15,891 nucleotides of DNA, from contig JAZNNH010000015.1 of assembly GCA_045580105.1 (NCBI GenBank), positions 1 through 15,891 of the forward strand, read 5' to 3'. The DNA is from RGIG5579 sp045580105. GTDB taxonomy: Bacteria; Bacillota; Clostridia; Oscillospirales; SIG627. The notes under the pieces are model-generated. The model was given only the letters and a program-made list of their open reading frames with translations. It had not been told where the DNA came from and searched no databases. A program made the position numbers and the translations under genes. Shown here one piece after another: positions 1 through 7,133 of this stretch. How positions within the stretch are numbered: position 1 is the first letter of the stretch; each line of letters opens with the position of its first letter.

Positions 1-47
1 AGCGTTTCGAAGACGCGTTTATCAAAATCGTAAAGGAGGGAAAATGA
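1..47 (+). CDS. C-terminal end of an ABC transporter ATP-binding protein (partial)
   Basis: Only the last 14 codons are present, ending RFEDAFIKIVKEGK and a TGA at 45-47. An acidic-aromatic ending of the form EDAF(I/L)K is common at the C-terminus of drug/ABC-2 type ATPases. The stop overlaps the start of the following permease gene, which is the usual arrangement for an ATPase and permease pair. The call rests on this short tail and the neighbour; no Walker or signature motif lies inside the window. Confidence 0.6.
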   Translation, partial: RFEDAFIKIVKEGK

Positions 48-775
48 TGAGAATGCTCTCGTTTGCAAACCGAAATGCAAAAGAAATTTTGCGCGATCCT
101 TTGACTCTTTTCTTCGGTCTCGGCTTCCCTCTCGTTTTGATTTTGCTCCTGTCCGCAATTCAGGCAAACATTCCCGTTCCCCTCTTTGAAATCGAGCATC
201 TGACACCGGGAATCACGGTTTTCGGTCTGTCCTTTATGACCCTGTTTTCGGCAAGCACCATCGCCAAAGACAGAGCAAGCTCCTTCCTTGCGCGTCTATA
301 TGCCACGCCCTTGACCCCGACCGATTTCATTCTCGGATACACCTTGCCGGTGATTCCGATCGGCTTGTGTCAATGCATGATTTGCTATCTGGTCGCGATT
401 GTGTTGGGGCTTGAAATTTCTCCCACCATCCTATCCGCAATTCTTCTCATCCTCCCCGTTTCTCTGCTTTACATTGCGCTGGGACTGCTTTGCGGAAGCG
501 TTTTGAACGAAAAGCAGGTCGGCGGCATTTGCGGAGCGCTGCTGACGAACCTTTCTGCGTGGCTTTCGGACATTTGGTTTGACCTTGACCTTGTGGGCGG
601 CACGTTTCAAAAAATTGCCCACGCCCTGCCCTTCGTTCACGCGGTGGAATTGGAACGCGCGGCGCTGGCAGGCGATTTTGCCGGAATCCTTCCCCATCTT
701 TGGTGGGTGCTCGGATACAGCGCGGTTTTGCTGATTTTGGCGATCCTGCTGTTTTTAAAACAGATGAAAGAGTAA
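44..775 (+). CDS. ABC-2 type transporter permease
   Basis: A 243-residue integral membrane protein, probably the membrane half of an ATP-driven exporter. About six hydrophobic spans are visible, near residues 20-40, 55-75, 97-121, 129-151, 158-178 and 219-238. A basic N-terminus (NRNAKEILRDPL) precedes the first span, as in ABC-2 permeases such as the DrrB/YadH type, and the charged loop AKDRASSFLARLYATPL (about 74-90) between spans 2 and 3 is typical of that family. The gene overlaps the stop of the upstream ATPase. The SD AAGGAGG (33-39) lies 4 bases from ATG 44 and 7 from ATG 47, so 47 may be the true start. The substrate cannot be read from the sequence; drug, peptide or lipid export are all possible. 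Confidence 0.85.
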   Translation: MMRMLSFANRNAKEILRDPLTLFFGLGFPLVLILLLSAIQANIPVPLFEIEHLTPGITVFGLSFMTLFSASTIAKDRASSFLARLYATPLTPTDFILGYTLPVIPIGLCQCMICYLVAIVLGLEISPTILSAILLILPVSLLYIALGLLCGSVLNEKQVGGICGALLTNLSAWLSDIWFDLDLVGGTFQKIAHALPFVHAVELERAALAGDFAGILPHLWWVLGYSAVLLILAILLFLKQMKE

Positions 776-780
776 TGAAA

Positions 781-813
781 AAAGAGGAAACGAATTTCGT
801 TTCCTCTTTTTGT
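781..813. terminator. Bidirectional intrinsic terminator
   Basis: AAAGAGGAAACG (781-792) pairs with CGTTTCCTCTTT (798-809), a 12-bp stem with a five-base loop. It is followed by T-rich sequence on the plus strand and preceded by an A run that gives U residues on the minus strand. It separates the permease (+) from the convergent zinc-ribbon gene (-). Confidence 0.8.
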
Positions 814-819
814 TTCGTT

Positions 820-1452
820 TTAAGGGAGAATAAGTGTGTGAGCGCAGTGGTGGCAGACCGCGGCGTCGGGCGCATTTTCGCTTGCACAAAACACACAAGT
901 TCCGGTCTTGTTTTTTCCGTCGGAGAGCACCAAATTCGTCTTGAATCCGGCAAAATGATACACCCGATCCCCTGCCCGATAGCGCTTCACAAAGTCTTCC
1001 GGTTTTCCGACCGTGACAAGATCGTGGTAGTGATATTCCCGTCCGATCCGCACGTTTTCCCCGCCCTCGCTTTTGCTGACAAAGGTTTTCACGGGAAGGG
1101 TCAGCGTTTTTCCGTTTTCTTTTTTCACCAGAAGAAAGACGGTGTTTTTCTCGCAAATACGGGTTTTACCGGAATCGGAATAGGATGCCGGTTTGGTGGT
1201 GACGCTGACTGCCAAAACCTCCCCCTTCCAATCCCGATCCAACAGAGCGGGAACAAGTTTTGACGCCACAATCGGGACGGCAAAAAAGACCAAGGAAAGC
1301 AGAACCGTATTTGCGCTCCCGATGCGGTTCGAGACGGCAGGATAGGAAAAGCCGAACAGCACGGCAACAGCAAGAGAGGACACAGTGCAAAACAGTATTT
1401 TTTTCCACAATTGTTTGTTTCGGTATTGTTTCAAATCAACGGGTAAATTCAT
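820..1452 (-). CDS. Membrane protein with C-terminal zinc ribbon, function unknown
   Basis: I do not recognise a named family for this 210-residue protein. A basic N-terminus (residues 9-18) is followed by two hydrophobic spans, about 19-40 and 47-68. Then comes a beta-rich soluble domain of about 100 residues. The C-terminus holds a zinc-ribbon pattern, C186-x2-C189 ... C200-x2-C203 (CVFC and CHHC). The layout resembles small clostridial membrane proteins with a zinc-ribbon tail, presumed cytosolic. The start at 1452 has a purine-rich SD (AAGGGGG) 5-6 bases upstream, and a good promoter lies 46-73 bases upstream. It is a single-gene unit, divergent from glnA and convergent with the permease. 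A link to nitrogen metabolism is possible only by position. Confidence 0.75.
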   Translation of the reverse strand: MNLPVDLKQYRNKQLWKKILFCTVSSLAVAVLFGFSYPAVSNRIGSANTVLLSLVFFAVPIVASKLVPALLDRDWKGEVLAVSVTTKPASYSDSGKTRICEKNTVFLLVKKENGKTLTLPVKTFVSKSEGGENVRIGREYHYHDLVTVGKPEDFVKRYRAGDRVYHFAGFKTNLVLSDGKNKTGTCVFCASENAPDAAVCHHCAHTLILP

Positions 1453-1497
1453 ACGATCCCCCTTCTGAGAAAAGGACGGCTTTTCTCTTTCAAGCCC

Positions 1498-1525
1498 ATT
1501 ATATCACATTCGCTTTCTCAGTCAA
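1498..1525 (-). promoter_or_regulatory. Sigma-A promoter of the zinc-ribbon membrane protein gene
   Basis: On the minus strand TTGACT (1525-1520), a 16-base spacer and TATAAT (1503-1498), with TGA before the -10 giving an extended -10 (TGnTATAAT). It faces away from glnA and lies 46 bases from the ATG at 1452. Confidence 0.75.
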
Positions 1526-1566
1526 GAAAAAGCACGAGGAATCAGCAAAAAGAACCAAAATCAGTG

Positions 1567-1595
1567 TTGACGAATCGGAAGATTGTGGTTATAAT
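1567..1595 (+). promoter_or_regulatory. Sigma-A promoter of glnA
   Basis: TTGACG (1567-1572), exactly 17 bases, then TATAAT (1590-1595). The predicted 5' leader of about 50 bases holds a weak 5-bp stem (GTAGC/GCTAC, 1613-1640) and the SD AAAAGGAG about 7 bases before the ATG. I see no TGTNA-N7-TNACA palindrome of the GlnR/TnrA type around it, so nitrogen control, if any, must work differently. Confidence 0.8.
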
Positions 1596-1655
1596 GGTTT
1601 CATCTAAAAAAAGTAGCTTGATCGAAACAGAAAATGCTACGAAAAGGAGTAAGTT

Positions 1656-3080
1656 ATGGCAAAGAGCATTCAAGACGTTCTGAAGCTAATCGAAGAAAAC
1701 GGCATCGAAATGGTCGACTTCAAGATGGTGGACATCAACGGTCAATACCGTCACGTGACCATTCCGGCTCAGAATTTTTCCGAAGATACCATGAAAAGCG
1801 GCATCGGATTTGATGCCTCCAACTACGGATACGCTGTAGTGGAAAAGAGCGATATGGTGTTCATCCCCGATCCCGACACCGCTCTGATCGATCCGTTCTG
1901 TGACATCCCCACCCTGTCTATGACGGGTAATGCCATGATCATCGACACCCCCGAAAACCGTCCTTTGGCTCAATATCCGCGTAACATCGTTCTGGCAGCG
2001 GAGCAATACATGAAAGATACCGGCATTGCCGATACCATGATGATTTTGCCGGAATTTGAATTTTACCTGTTCGATCAGGTGGGCTGGGAAGTCGCTCCCA
2101 ACAGCGTCGGTGTATCTTTGGATACCAAGCAGTCCTACTGGAACAGCGCCGTAGAAGGAAGAGGATGCATTGTTCCCAAGCAAAAGGCATATCACATTGC
2201 AAAACCCTTTGACCAGGGCTATGAATGCCGCAGTGAAATGTGCATGCACATGCTCAATGCCGGCATCGAAATCAACTATCACCACCCCGAAGTGGCAGCT
2301 TCCGGTCAGTTTGAAATCGAACCGCAGTTGGGTCAGATGTCCAAAATGGCAGACAACACGATGATGATCAAATACATCATCCACAACACCGCTATCAAAT
2401 ACGGACAGACCGCAACCTTTATGCCCAAGCCCATTTACGGTGAAGCCGGCAGCGGTATGCACGTACATATGCTTCTCTTGAAAGACGGTCAGCCCGTTTT
2501 CTCCGATGACAACGGCTATGCTCGCCTGAGCAAAGAAGCACACTACTTCATGGGCGGTCTGCTCAAGCACATCGCTTCCCTTTGTGCTCTGACCAACCCC
2601 AGCACCAACTCCTTCAAGCGCTTGGTGCCCGGTTTTGAAGCGCCCGTAACCGTGGGCTATGCTACCTCCAACAGAAGCGCGGTCATCCGCATTCCCGCCT
2701 ATGCCAAATCTCCCGAAAAGAGAAGATTTGAACTGCGCAACCCCGACGCGACCTGTAACCCCTATTTCTGCTATGCCGCCATTCTGATGGCAGGTCTGGA
2801 CGGAATCAAGAACAAGATCGATCCTCACGCAAACGGTTGGGGTCCTTACGATATGAACCTGTATCACCTCAGTGACGAAGAAAAGGCAAAGCTCCATCAC
2901 CTTCCCACCAGTCTTGAGGAAGCACTGGATGCCTTGGAAGCCGATCACGATTATCTCACTGCAGGCGGTGTCTTCCCCGAAGAGCTCCTCAAGAACTTCA
3001 TCGCAGGCAAGCGCGCCGAATGTCAGGAACTGGCAAAGATTCCCCATCCTGCAGAATTTGATAAGTACTACAATCTGTAA
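1656..3080 (+). CDS. glnA: Type I glutamine synthetase (glutamate-ammonia ligase)
   Basis: Makes glutamine from glutamate, ammonia and ATP in the cytosol, the main entry of ammonium into metabolism. At 474 residues it has the length of bacterial GSI dodecamers. Visible motifs: N-terminal beta-grasp domain (about 14-95) with VDINGQYRHV; metal-binding EFEFYLFD (133-140); GQFEIEPQ (217-224); ATP-site KPIYGEAGSGMHVHM (258-272); the NRSAVIRIP loop (339-347) and RRFELRNPD (356-364). NLYHL (401-405) aligns with the region holding the adenylylated tyrosine in enteric GS (NLYDLP), here Tyr403. The serine that usually ends the ATP-region signature is Leu273. It has its own promoter and terminator. No adenylyltransferase or GlnR gene is in the window. 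Confidence 0.96.
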   Translation: MAKSIQDVLKLIEENGIEMVDFKMVDINGQYRHVTIPAQNFSEDTMKSGIGFDASNYGYAVVEKSDMVFIPDPDTALIDPFCDIPTLSMTGNAMIIDTPENRPLAQYPRNIVLAAEQYMKDTGIADTMMILPEFEFYLFDQVGWEVAPNSVGVSLDTKQSYWNSAVEGRGCIVPKQKAYHIAKPFDQGYECRSEMCMHMLNAGIEINYHHPEVAASGQFEIEPQLGQMSKMADNTMMIKYIIHNTAIKYGQTATFMPKPIYGEAGSGMHVHMLLLKDGQPVFSDDNGYARLSKEAHYFMGGLLKHIASLCALTNPSTNSFKRLVPGFEAPVTVGYATSNRSAVIRIPAYAKSPEKRRFELRNPDATCNPYFCYAAILMAGLDGIKNKIDPHANGWGPYDMNLYHLSDEEKAKLHHLPTSLEEALDALEADHDYLTAGGVFPEELLKNFIAGKRAECQELAKIPHPAEFDKYYNL

Positions 3081-3086
3081 AGACGA

Positions 3087-3117
3087 AAAGCAGGTGCCCC
3101 CCGGCACCTGCTTTTTT
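3087..3117 (+). terminator. Intrinsic terminator after glnA
   Basis: AAAGCAGGTGCC (3087-3098), loop CCCC, GGCACCTGCTTT (3103-3114) and a run of six T: a perfect 12-bp, GC-rich stem. The aldo/keto reductase starts 24 bases later, with no room for a clear promoter between them. Confidence 0.93.
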
Positions 3118-3140
3118 CAAAATCAAGCAAGGAGTGTCCT

Positions 3141-4337
3141 ATGATTTACCGCGATTTTCAAGATAAAAAACTTCCCCTTTTGGGATTCGGATGTATGCGC
3201 CTTCCCCTTGTCCCGGGCGGAAAAAGCAGTGATATTGACGAAAAGCAGGTCGAAGAAATGGTCAAATGCGCGATTGCTGCAGGTGTCAGTTATTTCGACA
3301 CCGCCTATCCGTACCACGCCGGCGAATCGGAAAACGTGATGGGACGCGTTCTTTCCCGCTATCCCAGAGATTCGTTCTATCTTGCCGATAAATACCCCGG
3401 TCATCAAGTTGCCAGCCAATACAATCCTGCGCAGGTATTTGAAGATCAGCTGAAAAAATGCAAGGTCGAATATTTCGACTTTTATCTCTTGCACAACGTA
3501 TTTGAAAACTCCATTCACACCTACAACGATCCCAAATGGGGCATTATGGACTATTTTATCCGTCAAAAGAAAGAGGGCCGCATCCGTCATCTCGGCTTTT
3601 CCACCCACGGAGGCCTTCCCATTATGACCGAATTTTTGGATCGTTACGGCAAGCACATGGAGTTTTGCCAAATCCAGTTGAATTACCTTGACTGGAGCTT
3701 GCAGGATGCCGCCGCCAAGGTAGCGCTTCTTCAAAAATACAACGTTCCCATTTGGGTCATGGAACCGCTTCGCGGCGGAAGAATCCTCAACCTTTCCGAG
3801 CAGAATATGGCGGAACTGAAATCCCTTCGTCCGGGTGTCAATCCCGTGGAATGGGCGTTCCGATTCTTGCAGGATATTCCCGGTGTTACGATGATCTTGA
3901 GCGGTATGTCAAATTTGGCACAGCTTCAGGAAAACATCGGCTATTTCAAAGAAGAATCCCCGCTTCGCACAGAGGAAAAGGAAGCCCTGTTCCGCGTGGC
4001 GCATCAGCTGAAAAACTCCGTTCCCTGCACGGGCTGCGGATACTGTATCAAGGATTGCCCCAAGGGACTGGATATTCCGCTTATGCTTTCCATCTACAAC
4101 GAACTGCAAGTGTCAAAAAGCTGCAACGCTTCGATGCGACTGGAATTTTTGCCGGAAGAAAAGAAGCCGCACGCTTGCATTTCCTGCGGTCTTTGCGTCA
4201 AAAACTGCCCGCAGAAGATCAAAATTCCCGAAGTATTGGAAAAGCTATCCGACATTCTTGCCGATATGCCCTCGTGGAAAAAGATCAGTTTGGAACGCGA
4301 GCGAATCGCAAACGAAGCCCTGAAGCAAAAGAAATGA
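3141..4337 (+). CDS. Aldo/keto reductase with C-terminal 2[4Fe-4S] ferredoxin domain
   Basis: A 398-residue cytosolic oxidoreductase. Residues 1-285 form an AKR barrel, with the expected tetrad readable as Asp53 and Tyr58 (YFDTAYPYH), Lys84 (ADKYPG) and His118 (YLLHNV). The C-terminus carries two cluster-binding motifs, CTGCGYCIKDCP (Cys296, 299, 302, 306) and CISCGLCVKNCP (Cys346, 349, 352, 356). This fusion is common in anaerobic Firmicutes, and the substrate is unknown for most members. The cysteine pattern suggests electrons pass through iron-sulfur clusters as well as, or instead of, NAD(P)H. An SD AAGGAG (3129-3134) lies 6 bases before the ATG. It follows the glnA terminator so closely that it probably depends on readthrough or on a promoter inside glnA. 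A terminator follows. Confidence 0.93.
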   Translation: MIYRDFQDKKLPLLGFGCMRLPLVPGGKSSDIDEKQVEEMVKCAIAAGVSYFDTAYPYHAGESENVMGRVLSRYPRDSFYLADKYPGHQVASQYNPAQVFEDQLKKCKVEYFDFYLLHNVFENSIHTYNDPKWGIMDYFIRQKKEGRIRHLGFSTHGGLPIMTEFLDRYGKHMEFCQIQLNYLDWSLQDAAAKVALLQKYNVPIWVMEPLRGGRILNLSEQNMAELKSLRPGVNPVEWAFRFLQDIPGVTMILSGMSNLAQLQENIGYFKEESPLRTEEKEALFRVAHQLKNSVPCTGCGYCIKDCPKGLDIPLMLSIYNELQVSKSCNASMRLEFLPEEKKPHACISCGLCVKNCPQKIKIPEVLEKLSDILADMPSWKKISLERERIANEALKQKK

Positions 4338-4347
4338 TTTTACAGAT

Positions 4348-4378
4348 ACTCGGTAGCCATTTCGGCTACCGAGTTTTT
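4348..4378 (+). terminator. Intrinsic terminator after the aldo/keto reductase
   Basis: ACTCGGTAGCC (4348-4358), loop ATTTC, GGCTACCGAGT (4364-4374), then TTTTT. Perfect 11-bp stem. Confidence 0.93.
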
Positions 4379-4385
4379 CTTCCTC

Positions 4386-4414
4386 TTGTTTTTTTTAAGA
4401 TATTATTATATAAT
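4386..4414 (+). promoter_or_regulatory. Sigma-A promoter of the rel-dtd-hemZ operon
   Basis: TTGTTT (4386-4391), 17 bases, TATAAT (4409-4414) in a very AT-rich stretch directly behind the preceding terminator. The -35 is weak and the -10 is perfect. Nearby overlapping TATAAT-like strings make the exact register uncertain. Confidence 0.65.
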
Positions 4415-4467
4415 AATATAGATTAACAATTGATTCTTGTACTCAAAGGAGAAGAACGGAGCAAAAC

Positions 4468-6663
4468 ATGGCAGGCGACACCACAAGACTCTTTTCCCTT
4501 TTGGATGAAAGCGGAAAAAAATACGACAAAGAAAAAATCGAAAAGGCGTTCCTATATGCGGAAAAAGCCCACGAAGGACAGTTCCGTAAGTCCGGAGAAG
4601 CGTATATCTATCACCCGCTTGCCGTAGCGGAGATCTGCGCAGAACTGAATCTGGATACGGAAGCCATTTGTGCTGCCCTTTTGCACGATATTGTCGAAGA
4701 CGTCCCCGGCGCGAGCTTGGAGGGCATCGAATCGCTGTTTGGTGCGGACGTGAAGGTTTTGGTGGACGGACTGACGAAACTGGTTGCCATCCCCTTTGAA
4801 GACAAGGAAGAAGAACACATTGAAAACTTAAGAAAAATGTTCTTGGCGATGAGCCGCGACATTCGTGTGATTCTGATTAAGCTCTGCGATCGTCTTCACA
4901 ATATGCGAACCCTGTCTTCCCACTTGGAAGCAAAGCAGCGTCTGATCGCACTGGAAACCATGCACGTTTACGCGCCTCTCGCGCACCGACTGGGTATCCA
5001 GCGCATCAAGCAGGAACTGGAAAGCTTGGCTTTGCAATATCTCGATCCCATTGGATACCAAGAGATCCACGATTGGATCGAAACCAAATACGGTGAAAAC
5101 TTGGGCTTTATTGAGCGCGTTCAGCGCGAGATCGCGGATAAGCTGACCGGTCAGAACATGGACTATTCCATCAAGGGAAGAGTCAAGAGCATTTATTCCA
5201 TTTATCGAAAAATGTACCGTTCCAGCAAGAGCTTTGATGAGATTTACGACTTTTACGCCGTACGCGTCATCGTAGATTCCGAAATCGCTTGCTATACGGT
5301 TTTGGGCTTAATCCACGAAATGTATCACTCCATGCCCGGTCGCTTCAAAGACTATATTTCCACCCCCAAGCCCAACAATTACCGATCCCTTCACACCACG
5401 GTCATCGGTCGGGACGGCATTCCCTTTGAAGTGCAGATCCGAACCTCGGAAATGCACCAGATCGCGGAATACGGTATCGCCGCGCACTGGAAATACAAGA
5501 GCGGAGTCAAAGGGGACGACGGCATCGGCAAGAAACTGGAATGGATCCATATGCTTCTGGAAAGCGATCAGAATTCCATGGACTCGGAGGAATATCTGAC
5601 ACCGCTCAAAATCGATATTTTCGAGGACGAAATTTTCGTCTTTACGCCTCGGGGTGACGTCATTACCCTGCCCACCGGTTCTTGCGGCATCGACTTTGCT
5701 TACGCCATTCATTCCGGTGTGGGCAACAAGATGGTGGGCATCAAAATCAACGGTTCCATTGCACCCATCACGACGGTTCTTCAAACCGGACAAATCGTAG
5801 AAGTTCTGACTTCTTCCGCTTCCAAAGGCCCGAACCGCGACTGGTTGAAGGTTGTCAAGAGCGGAGAAGCCAAAAACAAAATCCGCAGTTGGTACAAGAA
5901 AGAAAAACGCGAAGAAAACATTCAGCTTGCCCGCAGTGAAGTGGACAAGGAATTTGATAAGATTCGCAGGGGCTTAAGCGAAGAAGACAAGAATCGCATT
6001 ATGCAAACCATTTCGCAAAAGCACGGAATGGAAAGCGCGGACGATCTTTACAATGCCATCGGATACGGCGGCATTGCCATCTCCAAGATTCACACAAAGA
6101 TTCGCAACGAGATCGAACGCAGCTTTGCACAAACCGCGCCCGCTCCTTTGGAAATCACCCCGACCCAGACGGAGAAAAAGGACGCCCGACACGCCAAGGG
6201 CGGTGTCATCATCGAGGGTCTGGAAAACTGTCAGGTGAAATTTGCCAAATGCTGTTCCCCCTTGCCCGGAGACGAGATCATCGGCTTTATCACCCGCGGC
6301 TACGGGGTCTCGGTGCATAAATTCTCCTGCCCCCACGCGGAAAAAGGTCTCACCGGCACGCAAAAAGACCGCTGGGTCAACGCAAGCTGGGCGCAGAGCG
6401 CCACCGAATCCCAAACCAGCTTGTATAGCGCCACTTTGCAGCTTTTGGTGGCAGACAACATTGGTGTGATGGCATCCATCTCCACCGCCTTGGCGGAGAT
6501 GCGAGTTCCCATTTCCGCGATCAGCACGCAAAGCGCGAAGAGCGGAACCACGCTCTTGACCTTGACCATCAGCATCAAAGGGCGCGATCACTTGAACACC
6601 ATCGTAGAACGATTGAAAAAGAACAAAGACATTCTGCAATTCATAGGAGGACTCGACCGATGA
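4468..6663 (+). CDS. relA: Bifunctional (p)ppGpp synthetase/hydrolase (Rel/SpoT family)
   Basis: Makes and degrades the alarmone (p)ppGpp in the stringent response on the ribosome. The 731 residues carry the full long-RSH order. The HD hydrolase (about 25-180) has His49, the His73-Asp74 pair (LLHDIVEDV) and Asp141 (LCDRLHNMR). The synthetase (about 235-345) has RFKDYISTPKPNNYRSLHT, whose RFKD at 292-295 matches the RxKD signature of bifunctional enzymes rather than the ExDD of synthetase-only RelA. TGS is about 386-448. The zinc-finger region has Cys588, Cys595-Cys596, His617 and Cys621, and the C-terminal ACT domain is about 653-731. Both active sites look intact. ATG 4468 has ACGGAG close upstream and a stronger AAAGGAG further out. 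The stop overlaps the dtd start (ATGA). Confidence 0.97.
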   Translation: MAGDTTRLFSLLDESGKKYDKEKIEKAFLYAEKAHEGQFRKSGEAYIYHPLAVAEICAELNLDTEAICAALLHDIVEDVPGASLEGIESLFGADVKVLVDGLTKLVAIPFEDKEEEHIENLRKMFLAMSRDIRVILIKLCDRLHNMRTLSSHLEAKQRLIALETMHVYAPLAHRLGIQRIKQELESLALQYLDPIGYQEIHDWIETKYGENLGFIERVQREIADKLTGQNMDYSIKGRVKSIYSIYRKMYRSSKSFDEIYDFYAVRVIVDSEIACYTVLGLIHEMYHSMPGRFKDYISTPKPNNYRSLHTTVIGRDGIPFEVQIRTSEMHQIAEYGIAAHWKYKSGVKGDDGIGKKLEWIHMLLESDQNSMDSEEYLTPLKIDIFEDEIFVFTPRGDVITLPTGSCGIDFAYAIHSGVGNKMVGIKINGSIAPITTVLQTGQIVEVLTSSASKGPNRDWLKVVKSGEAKNKIRSWYKKEKREENIQLARSEVDKEFDKIRRGLSEEDKNRIMQTISQKHGMESADDLYNAIGYGGIAISKIHTKIRNEIERSFAQTAPAPLEITPTQTEKKDARHAKGGVIIEGLENCQVKFAKCCSPLPGDEIIGFITRGYGVSVHKFSCPHAEKGLTGTQKDRWVNASWAQSATESQTSLYSATLQLLVADNIGVMASISTALAEMRVPISAISTQSAKSGTTLLTLTISIKGRDHLNTIVERLKKNKDILQFIGGLDR

Positions 6664-7133
6664 GAGCGGTGCTTCAGATCACCGAAAAAGCGCGTTTGAC
6701 GTGCGAAAATGAACTGATTTCAAACTGTGGTAAAGGTATGTGCATTCTCTTGGGGCTCGAAGAGGGCGACAAGCGCGAAATGGCGGATTCCTTCATTGAT
6801 AAAATCCTCAAAATGCGCATTTTTGCCGATGAGAACGGAAAATTGAACCGCTCTTCCCTTGACGTCGGAGCCGATATTTTGGTGGTGTCCAACTTTACGC
6901 TGTGCGCCAATCTCTCCTCCCGCAGACCCGATTTTATGAGAGCGATGAAATTTGCTCCTGCAAAAGAACTCTACGACTATTTTTTGGAAACCATGCAAAG
7001 TCAGGCCGATGCCCTTCGCGGTGACGCACCCGATCCCGTTCGTGTTTACCCCGGTGTCTTCGGCGGTGATATGAAAGTGGAGATCGTCGGTGACGGTCCT
7101 GTTACCATTTGGATGGATTCGAAGGATCTTTGA
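6660..7133 (+). CDS. dtd: D-aminoacyl-tRNA deacylase (DTD)
   Basis: Hydrolyses D-amino acids wrongly attached to tRNA, a cytosolic proofreading step. It has 157 residues, close to the family length of about 145-150. The fold is recognisable from MRAVLQ at the start, GKGMCILLG (24-32), DKILKMRIFADENGK (47-61), the C-terminal GxPVT motif as DGPVT (145-149), and the catalytic-pocket motif. That motif reads SNFTL (77-81) instead of the usual SQFTL, and the following loop (SSRRPDF) looks about one residue shorter than the common KGRRPSF form. The gene overlaps rel by four bases and hemZ by one. The rel-dtd order is conserved across Firmicutes, including Bacillus, so the call is firm although the variant motif is unusual. 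Confidence 0.93.
   Translation: MRAVLQITEKARLTCENELISNCGKGMCILLGLEEGDKREMADSFIDKILKMRIFADENGKLNRSSLDVGADILVVSNFTLCANLSSRRPDFMRAMKFAPAKELYDYFLETMQSQADALRGDAPDPVRVYPGVFGGDMKVEIVGDGPVTIWMDSKDL

Noticed and set aside
447..1263. Frames overlapping the permease and zinc-ribbon genes
   Set aside because: They cross the terminator at 781-813 and have low-complexity, basic products without motifs.
1500..1655. GlnR/TnrA operator upstream of glnA
   Set aside because: No TGTNA-N7-TNACA palindrome could be found by eye.
1686..3107. Long open frame antisense to glnA (473 codons)
   Set aside because: It is the mirror of a conserved, motif-rich glutamine synthetase; the antisense product has no recognisable domain and no SD.
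7109..7132. Upstream ATG for hemZ
   Set aside because: Lies within dtd with no SD; the TGATG junction at 7131-7135 with AAGGAT upstream is the better start.
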